A DNA stretch of 64,000 nucleotides from Bromus sterilis (lineage: Eukaryota; Streptophyta; Magnoliopsida; Poales; Poaceae), in the NCBI GenBank assembly GCA_950022295.1, contig OX465600.1, forward strand, positions 620,001 through 684,000, in the 5' to 3' direction. The notes under the pieces were generated by a model. It had not been told where the DNA came from. It did not search any database and worked only from the letters and a program-made list of their open reading frames with translations. The stretch's first letter is position 1. Each line of letters opens with the position of its first letter. The position numbers and the translations under genes are program-made. Shown piece after piece: positions 57,701 through 64,000 of the stretch.

Positions 57701-58190
57701 ATAGTCCCAAAATAAGATAGTACGACAAGATTGTACGTACACATGAAGATGATTTTGTTTCCCCCAATCGCAAGGAAAAGAAGATGATTTCCCCCTTTTT
57801 TTGATGTCGCCAATTGATCCATTGGGATGAACTGTTGGCGGACTACTCATATGTTGGATGTAACGAATTTCAAGTTAATATCGATAAATCACATCGGCTG
57901 TGGATATAGTTCATCTATCAAATCGGCCAGTAAATAAAAAGGTAGGATCGATGTATGTATCAGTTTGTTCACGAATGAAACAAAGAAGCAAAATGTTGAT
58001 TGAAGACGGACGGCGCATGCATGCAAGCATCCACTTATGCATGTAAGGTCACTTCATCTGAACCAGCCATAAGGGGTGTGCCCGGCTCTAAAAAATCTGA
58101 ACCAGCCATAGGTGGCTACAGATCGATTGACAATTTAACATGATCGATTGATCGAGCCAGCAGCAAACTAATTGATTGATGATAATTAAT
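54795..58190 (+). repeat. Gene-free segmental duplication, copy 1
   Basis: Colinear with 59205-61765. Shared anchors in order: CTCAGATTCATTTCC (54818), TGAATTACATTTTCATGTGG (55063), AAATCAGAAAATAAGGTT (55320), TGTCTGGCTAGCTCTGCTCT (55571), ACGCCACAAACAAATCATT (55739), GAACATCCAGCTAGATTTC (57641), AAATCACATCGGCTGTGGAT (57885) and TCTGAACCAGCC (58058). A Harbinger-like element (55828-57412) interrupts it. No protein-coding content is visible in the shared part. Confidence 0.8.
55828..57412. mobile_element. PIF/Harbinger-like element, 1585 bp, TSD TAA, with cargo
   Basis: Begins GAGCATCAACAATCGG and ends CCATTGTAGATGCTC, imperfect inverted repeats, with TAA on both sides (55825-55827 and 57413-57415). 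No transposase is visible. The inner part (about 55975-56860) has open frames on both strands rich in arginine, proline or leucine and hydrophobic residues, with no domain that I recognise; it could be a nested retroposon. A GC-rich stretch with a G run follows at 57190-57230. Confidence 0.7.
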
Positions 58191-58708
58191 ACTACTTTCG
58201 TACATATGTAGAGAAATGAAAGCCTTCTAATTTAGAGGCGGAGGGAGTAGATGTGATTTAATGATTTTTTTGCTATTCTTCCCAAAAGCATCTTATATCT
58301 GATAATTATTAAAGCAAACAGTACAATAAAGAATATATAAAATCAACCAAGAATAAAATTACATCGAAGACAAAACGGTTGAGGCATATTAGGCTGTGAA
58401 GACAACAATAACCACTTGCCGCTAGAAACAAGATCTAGTAATTAATGAAGACAAAACGATTGAGGCATCACTTCAAGGATGCAGGCTTGCAATGCTTCAC
58501 CACCAGTCGACAGGGTTCAAAAAATTGATCATGCATAAAAAATATTGAAGAAGAGAATTGCTTCCCTTGATTGAGGCACACACACGACTAAGATTCAAAG
58601 GGAGACAATCTATGTAGCAACATGTAGACTCATAGTCCCTTTGCTGATATCGCATCAGACGTCTTCAATGTAGGAAGAGGCTGAAGAGACGGACATGGTG
58701 TTTCTGCA

Positions 58709-59068
58709 CCCAGGAGCATATGCTCCCGGTTTTTAAAATGTATTTTTAAATAAATTTAAAATGTCAAAAAAATCGAATAAAAAATCTTGGGTACATATGT
58801 TGACGTTTTATATCTTCATGAAGTCGTTTCACGGAAAATCGACTTATATTGTGTCGTGTGTAAAAAAGACAAAAACTTGTTGCTAAAAAAGCTTTCCATC
58901 AGACACATTATTTTGTCTTTTTTACAGAGGTTACAAAACATGTCGTATTTTCATGAAATTTGTCGTGCGCACGTAGAATGTTGAGATATACATGACAAAT
59001 TTTTGTTCCAAATTTTTTAACCTTTTGAAATATCGTTTTCGAAAGACGGGAGCATCTACACCCATGTG
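58709..59068. mobile_element. TIR element or MITE, about 360 bp
   Basis: Left end CACCCAGGAGCATATGCTCCCGG-like (58707-58729, itself palindromic) and right end CGGGAGCATCTACACCCATG (59047-59066) are inverted. The interior is AT-rich with several GTCGTTT/AAATTTGTCGTG words. This looks like a MITE common in Triticeae; superfamily not assigned and ends approximate. Confidence 0.55.
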
Positions 59069-59429
59069 TAGAATTGGATTTCTCATTGCACCATCATCTC
59101 AACACCTCATTGTTGCCGCCATGAAACCAATATATAAACAAACCAAAGATGTACTACAACCCAGGAATTAAGTAATAAGCAAACAAACCATCCGAATAAT
59201 TAAAAGCGTATGTGGCTCTCAGATTCAGTTCTGTCCAACCAGTCAATTCTAGCACATTTCTAGATGGGATGTCGTTTTAGAGCTCTGTTCATGTTGTGTT
59301 TTGTGTATCTACAAAAATGACATGCATTAAGACACGAAAAATGAAAAATTGCTTTCACTTAGGAGCATTGATTTTTTTCTCTCCTAGAGCATTAGGAAAA
59401 AAAAATCACAAAAATTTGCACATACCATC

Positions 59430-60195
59430 TTCAATCCTTTTTTCCCCGCATATAATATTTTTTTGAAGTCAAACTTCATAAAATTTGATTATATATTTAT
59501 ATTAAAAAATACTAACATCTACAATACTAAAGTTATGCAATATGAAATTTAAATTAATGATGCATCTAATGTTATTTGTTTTGTACTTTGAATATTAATG
59601 TTTTTTCTAGAAAAAGTTGGTTAAACTTTATGAAACTAGATAATACCCCGCACGTTGTTGCGGGAACTGTTGAGAAATAATTTGATATTTTAAAATATGT
59701 GAGAGAAAATATGATAAAAAATCCAAAAATGAGTTTGCTTTTTTTACTTTGTTAATTTAGTTACTTACAATATATCGGTGAGATGATATGAGATGAAAAT
59801 AACGTTAAGAGTAGAGACATTGAAGACATGTTCATCCTTGGCTAAACCTAAAACAATGATAACAACTATGGAATTAGTATTTATAAAAAAAATGCCACGT
59901 AACAAAATAAAATGGAATGTAACTCATAATTTAATTTTCTATAAAAAAATTGCTTATAAATTGTGAGGTTGAGTGCATAATTTTTTTTTAATTTTTGATA
60001 AGATGCATGCACATGCAAAGTTAATTGGAGCATGTGTATAAACAGACGGTGAAAAAGTTTTTACATGGTGGAACAACTTGATGATGTGGATAGCTTGCAT
60101 GCCAAGATAAATAGGTTAGTGGAGATGAACTATTTAGGTATTATAGATTTGATTTCAGATAAATCTTATATGCGAAGTAAAAGGATCGGAAAAAG
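59430..60195. mobile_element. Stowaway/mariner-type MITE split by a Helitron
   Basis: Left arm: AATCCTTTTTTCCCCGCATA then TTTGAAGTCAAACTTCATAA (about 59434-59478). Right arm after the Helitron: TTTGATTTCAGATAAATC, TTATATGCGAAGTAAAAGGATCGG (60148-60190). The complement of the right arm aligns with the left arm along its length, and the break between AACTTTATGAAA and TTTGATTTC is exactly the Helitron. Outer ends approximate. Confidence 0.65.
59636..60147 (-). mobile_element. Non-autonomous Helitron, 512 bp, second copy
   Basis: On the minus strand it starts TCTATAATACCTAAATAG and ends with the hairpin CCCGCAACAACGTGCGGG, then TATTATCTAG, followed by T. It aligns over its whole length with the plus-strand copy at 40043-40634 (shared TTCATCTCCACTAACC, CACTCAACCTCACAATTTAT and others). 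Insertion is between A and T inside a MITE. Confidence 0.82.
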
Positions 60196-62559
60196 TATGT
60201 AGAACATTCTACAATGTTTGTTTACAAAAAGTGTTATTAATTTTAGAATTTTTACCATTTATTTATTTATTCATTCTTGAGGGTGGATGTGAGCTGGTGA
60301 TGAGAAACTCCATATTCATAGATATACTTTTTTTCAAGGAAATAATAATCGCTTTCGGAATTATTTTTGTCCACTGAATTACATTTCAAGGTGGCAAAAT
60401 TGTGTTTATCATAGTTGTTTGTAGAACTTGTTAAGCCTCTTCAAGTTTTTATCGGTTTATAAGTTATAAAAAATATGAAATAAACATTAGAGCACCACTC
60501 CAATGTTTTTTTTCCCGTTCATGACATGTACAAACATATTTTTACTATTGATCCATTGGATCATCTTATATTATGTGTGTGTTGTTCCAGTATCGTTTTC
60601 ATGATTTTTGGGAAGTTTTACACTATCAAAAACTTTTAAAAGTTATGTGGTAAACTGTAATAGAAAATCCTGCACCTATGCATGCTCCAGGTGAAAAATC
60701 AGAAAATAAGGTTACCGTACGAAAAGCTACACTACAAGGTTAAAGCGTGTCGCTAAAAACTATGGCGATTATTGTTATTACTGTTATTATGATTCACAAT
60801 ATTGATTTGTATAAAATTATGCATGCGTGATTTCTTTTCGTTTGTGCAAATTTCTACACATGAGTGCACTTGTGTCCAGAATAACATTATCCTATATGTC
60901 CTTGGCAGGCGAGATGTCTGGCTAGCTCTGCTCTAGCTCATGTGTACAAGCAGGTGACATTATTAGATACACACCAGCAATTCCCACCATAATTAATAAT
61001 AAGAAAACTATATATGGTGATTGATCAATATTATTCGACACGGTGATGACCGTTTGAGCATACAAATTGACCGATCTCCTCGGCAACGCCACAAACAAAT
61101 AATTGGCCTATCCACACGTGACATGTACATCCTCCTTGTAAATAAACTGTTGTCGAATTCAAGAAAATTTCACAGTTAAATCCACAAAGCTATAACATTT
61201 TGCAGACTGTCCATGAGATAAAATGAATATTGTGTCTCATAAGATAAATACAAGATACAAAAATAATTCTAGAGGAATTAAGCAGGCCAAACAAGCAGCT
61301 ATCCTATCAAGATATTATCATGCATGTATGATCCATGAACATCCAGCTAGAATTTCTGGTGTTGGTTATATATGGACAAGATGCATGCATGGACACATAG
61401 TCCAAAAATAAGATACGGGACAAGATTGTACGTACACATGCAAAAGGAAGAACTTGATGTGGCCGGTCGATGCCGATGCGTTGGGATTAACTGTTGGCTG
61501 TCAGTAACTGATATCGATTTAAGTTGATGATATGGATAAATCACATCGGCTGTGGATAGAATTCATCTATCAAATCAACCCAATAAAAAGGTAGTAGGAT
61601 GGATGTATCAATCACGAATGAAACAAAGATGCAAAATGTTGATCGAATGCATGCACCCATCCATGTAAATTCACTTCGATCTGAACCAACTACATAGATG
61701 AGTGACCACAAGTCGATAGACGTAATCGATCAATCCAGCCAACAATAAAATGATTAATTTTGAAGATCGATAGAGATGAAATTTTGTTAACTTACGAGAA
61801 AGTAGGTCTCTTGAGTATTGCAAAGTTAAAAATAAAATAAAAAGGTAGGGTTGACGGTTAGCGCTACATACGAAAAAAGCGAAATGCATCTATTATCCTA
61901 GACTTTATAACGTGTCTTTTGAAAAGTACTTTGATAGCTGGCTGACGGCATTCACCGGCCAAGCTGACGACAAAGGAGAAGTGACGGCATATGGACTCCC
62001 ACTCATACACACATGATCTTGCCCTAACGCCCCCCGGCTAAGTCGTCAGTCAGCTGAAGGCAAAGGCTAACGATGAGCTTTGCCGTCAGCCTATCCCCCC
62101 TCTCTCTCTCACGCGCGCGCACACACACACACACACACCCCACACGACACCCGCACCTACTCGTCGCCACCGCCCCGTGGAGCCGCCACCGCCCTCGCCA
62201 ACGCCCCATTGGATCTGACCTCGCCGGTGTCGTCCCCGGTCGGACTGCCCCGAGCCGACCCCGCCCCGCCCCGCCTGCCCCGACCCGTCTCCACCGCCGC
62301 CACTGGCCGCTGTCCCCGCCACGGTGGGCCGCCGCCGCCACTGGTCCGCCTTCTCTCCCTTCCCATGTCCATCTCCTTCCCCCCTTTTCCTCCCCCTTCC
62401 CTCTCACTGGGCGCAGACACTGTTGTAGATCGCCACCACTGTCGAACCCCACCGCCGCCATACCGCACCGCCGTGTCCTCGCCAGCACGGCCAGCTCCTC
62501 ACCGTGCAACACCCCTCTGGTCAGGCCATATACTATTTTTTTTATTTTTTGTAGTATAT

Positions 62560-62970
62560 TTAGTTGTTAATTAGTTTCTTTTGTTTCTTAATTTTGTTAG
62601 TAATTAGTTTTTATAGTTAGTTGTTAGTATATGATCTGTATAGTTGTTAGTAATTAGTTTATATAGTTAGTTGTTAGTAATTAGTTGTTATAGTTAGTTA
62701 TAGTTAATTTTGTTAGTAATTAGTAGTTATAGTTTATTGTTACTAATTAGTTTTATATAGTTAGTTAGTAAATAGTTAATTAGATGTAATTAGATATAAT
62801 AGTTAGTAACTAGTTTTTTTTGAGAGAGAATAGTTAGTAAAGTTAGTTAGATGTAGTTAGAACAAAGGAAAGGAAAGAAATAAAGAAAATAAAAGAAAGG
62901 AAAGGAAATAAAAGAAAATAAAGAAAGGAAAGGAAATAAAAAAAGGAAAGGAAATAAAGGAATAAAATAG
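62560..62970. repeat. Degenerate simple repeats in the CACTA element
   Basis: 62560-62860 is built of variants of TTAGTAATTAGTTxTATAG in a loose 15-25-bp period; 62865-62970 is a purine tract of AAAGGAAAGGAAATAAAG variants. Neither is coding. Confidence 0.75.
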
Positions 62971-63364
62971 TTTGTGATTTGTAGTTAGTAACTAGTAACA
63001 ATTTGTTTTTATATCGTTAGTAGTTTGATCCCCCGGCCTCCCTCTTCGTCGGCAACTAACGACCTATACATCTGTGGTTCCCCCTCCTACCCGCAGGTCC
63101 TCGCCGGTGCCCCCTTGCTCCTTCCATCAGCTACCTCTCCTTCACTCTCTCATCATCGGCACTAGGTAGCTAAGCTTTTGCCTCCATGTTTATTATTAGT
63201 ATTAGGTTGTTTATTTCTTGCCTTCGTGTCGATGACACTAGCTAAGTAAAGTTGATAACCAATACGCGTCTTCAGTTCGAAAGGGTTCCTGTTATAAATA
63301 TGTACGCATTTGCATATTTATAACGGTGATTCTTTCGAATTGTCCAACGTTATCCCTGGACAGC

Positions 63365-63574
63365 TCGGGTATGTGTAGATTGGGTCGTTTTCCCATGCTT
63401 TACTCCGGATCCGATGCAGAGTTTCGACAACGCCTCCTTGTTGTTCTCCGGGTACACATCCTCTCGATTAGTTGCCGAGACGTGTATCATGAGAACAGCG
63501 GGGAGGTGCTACCGAAATTTTGCGTTGGATCGGGAGCGGAGCATGGGAAACGACCCAATCTACACATACTCGGG
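63365..63574 (+). repeat. Long fold-back (hairpin) in the CACTA leader
   Basis: The left arm (63365-63457) and right arm (63482-63574) are inverted copies with scattered mismatches: TATGTGTAGATTGGGTCG with CGACCCAATCTACACATA, CCCATGCT with AGCATGGG, GGATCCGATGC with GCGTTGGATC, and GCCTCCTTGTTGTTCT with AGAACAGCGGGGAGGTG. The loop is about 24 nt. The transcript would form a stem of about 90 pairs, like a precursor of small RNAs. Confidence 0.8.
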
Positions 63575-63736
63575 TGGGATTAGCACCCATCTTTACCTAG
63601 TAGCTGGTAGGTTTGCATGCCGTGCATCCCAATGTATTAACCATAATTAAAAAATAGCCATAATTAATTTGACATATTTGATGAACTGATTATTTATATT
63701 GTTTATATGTTAATACTATATAGCTAGCTTGCCAGA

Positions 63737-64000
63737 ATGACTGATCGTGAATGGATGTACACTGGTCACCCTAGCCAGAGAGAGATTGCCGATGAATGGT
63801 TGAGCAAGACCTATGAATTCCTGCAAACGACATTTTCTAAAGGCCAGCCAAAAACATGGTACCCCTGCACTAAGTGCAAGATTTATCCGCGACAGACAAA
63901 GGATGTAATGGGGACCCATATGTCGGGCTTGACGACAGGCCTGGCACATATGGCCCACCAGGCAGGAACTTTATCGTCACCCAGATACCAAGCTAACGGC
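63737..64000 (+). CDS. CACTA transposase, N-terminal Transpos_assoc domain, 3' end off-window
   Basis: The frame from ATG at 63737 reads W-M-Y-T-G-x-P-S-Q near its start (residues 6-14), then EIADEWLSKTYEFLQTTF, a C-x2-C pair (PCTKCK) and HMSGLTTGLAHMAHQAG, matching the transposase-associated zinc-finger domain (PF13963) of plant CACTA transposases. It is open to the end of the window (88 codons). The last part is a weaker match to the usual GFTPGYTxWxxHGE, so integrity cannot be judged. Confidence 0.75.
   Translation, partial: MTDREWMYTGHPSQREIADEWLSKTYEFLQTTFSKGQPKTWYPCTKCKIYPRQTKDVMGTHMSGLTTGLAHMAHQAGTLSSPRYQANG

Larger units (their letters stand above)
59205..61765 (+). repeat. Gene-free segmental duplication, copy 2
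   Basis: Diverged direct copy of 54795-58190 about 4.4 kb downstream. Matching anchors: CTCAGATTCAGTTCTG (59218), TGAATTACATTTCAAGGTGG (60376), AAATCAGAAAATAAGGTT (60697), TGTCTGGCTAGCTCTGCTCT (60916), ACGCCACAAACAAATAATT (61086), GAACATCCAGCTAGAATTTC (61337), AAATCACATCGGCTGTGGAT (61538) and TCTGAACCAAC (61679). It lacks the Harbinger element of copy 1 and carries a MITE plus Helitron instead, so those insertions postdate the duplication. Confidence 0.8.
61910..64000 (+). mobile_element. CACTA DNA transposon, 5' part, runs off the window
   Basis: The subterminal region (61935-62095) has repeated GCTGACGGCA/TTTGCCGTCAGC words in both directions, as in CACTA subterminal regions of grasses. 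A structured leader (63365-63574) and the start of the transposase follow. The exact terminal CACTA motif could not be identified, so the left end is approximate. In between are a GC-rich stretch (62140-62520), a CG/CA dinucleotide run (62110-62137), a TAGTTAGT-type AT repeat (62560-62830) and an AAAGGAAAGGAAAT repeat (62865-62970). Confidence 0.7.

Noticed and set aside
62024..62574. Overlapping frames of about 165 codons on both strands
   Set aside because: GC-rich and dinucleotide-repeat DNA inside the CACTA element; no conserved pattern.
1..64000. tRNA, rRNA, organellar insert or viral genes
   Set aside because: None could be recognised by eye; a covariance-model scan (tRNAscan-SE, Infernal) would be needed to exclude small RNAs.

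Overview
The window is nuclear DNA from a grass, most likely a pooid (Triticeae, oat or Brachypodium group). The signs are split plant genes with short GT-AG introns, a grass-type DUF6598 gene, many Stowaway and Tourist MITEs, a copia LTR that starts like the BARE/WIS/Angela group, a Tat-lineage gypsy element, an L1-type LINE, Helitrons and a CACTA transposon. Species is not determined. No organellar, bacterial, tRNA or rRNA sequence was recognised.

Layout. 1-8443: the 5' part of a decayed gypsy element on the minus strand, with a complete copia solo LTR (4194-6307, TSD TTTAG) inside gag. 8444-9406 and 14799-15870: two inverted copies of one Mutator-like repeat flanking a two-domain DUF6598 gene (9703-13696) that seems frameshifted in exon 1. 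16204-17229: an F-box-associated-like gene broken by a stop. 18956-21155: a RINGv membrane ubiquitin-ligase-like gene. 21523-22414 (minus): a small cysteine-rich membrane protein gene. 22816-25179: a 5'-truncated LINE with its target duplication. 26393-26979: remains of a second DUF6598 gene. 27652-30250 (minus) and 30497-32966 (plus): a plastid-type DUF3727 gene and tubulin-folding cofactor B, head to head 246 bp apart. 33759-37072 (minus): an intact LRR-XII-type receptor kinase with a tandem duplication in its upstream region. 38985-39538: a type I MADS-box pseudogene. 43875-46700: a Golgi nucleotide-sugar (UDP-galactose type) transporter. 47359-53106 (minus): a FYVE-less FAB1/PIKfyve-like kinase of 1500 residues. 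54795-61765: a gene-free tandem segmental duplication (about 4.4 kb period) invaded by a Harbinger-like element in copy 1 and, in copy 2, by a Helitron sitting inside a MITE. From about 61910 to the end: the 5' part of a CACTA element with a long fold-back in its leader and the first transposase exon.

The cellular genes do not form a pathway; they are housekeeping genes (cofactor B, FAB1, sugar transporter, RINGv, DUF3727) mixed with fast-evolving families (LRR-XII kinase, DUF6598, F-box, MADS). Exon models were built by hand. All junctions were checked for splice consensus and reading phase, and the exons of the complete models sum to whole codons, except exon 1 of the DUF6598 gene.

The least expected signals are a 10-bp-period array in the solo LTR that forms a long, perfectly phased heat-shock-element-like string; a 195-bp hAT-like MITE with 8-bp TSD whose empty site is preserved in the sister repeat; the CACTA leader hairpin; and a 50-bp GC-AG intron.
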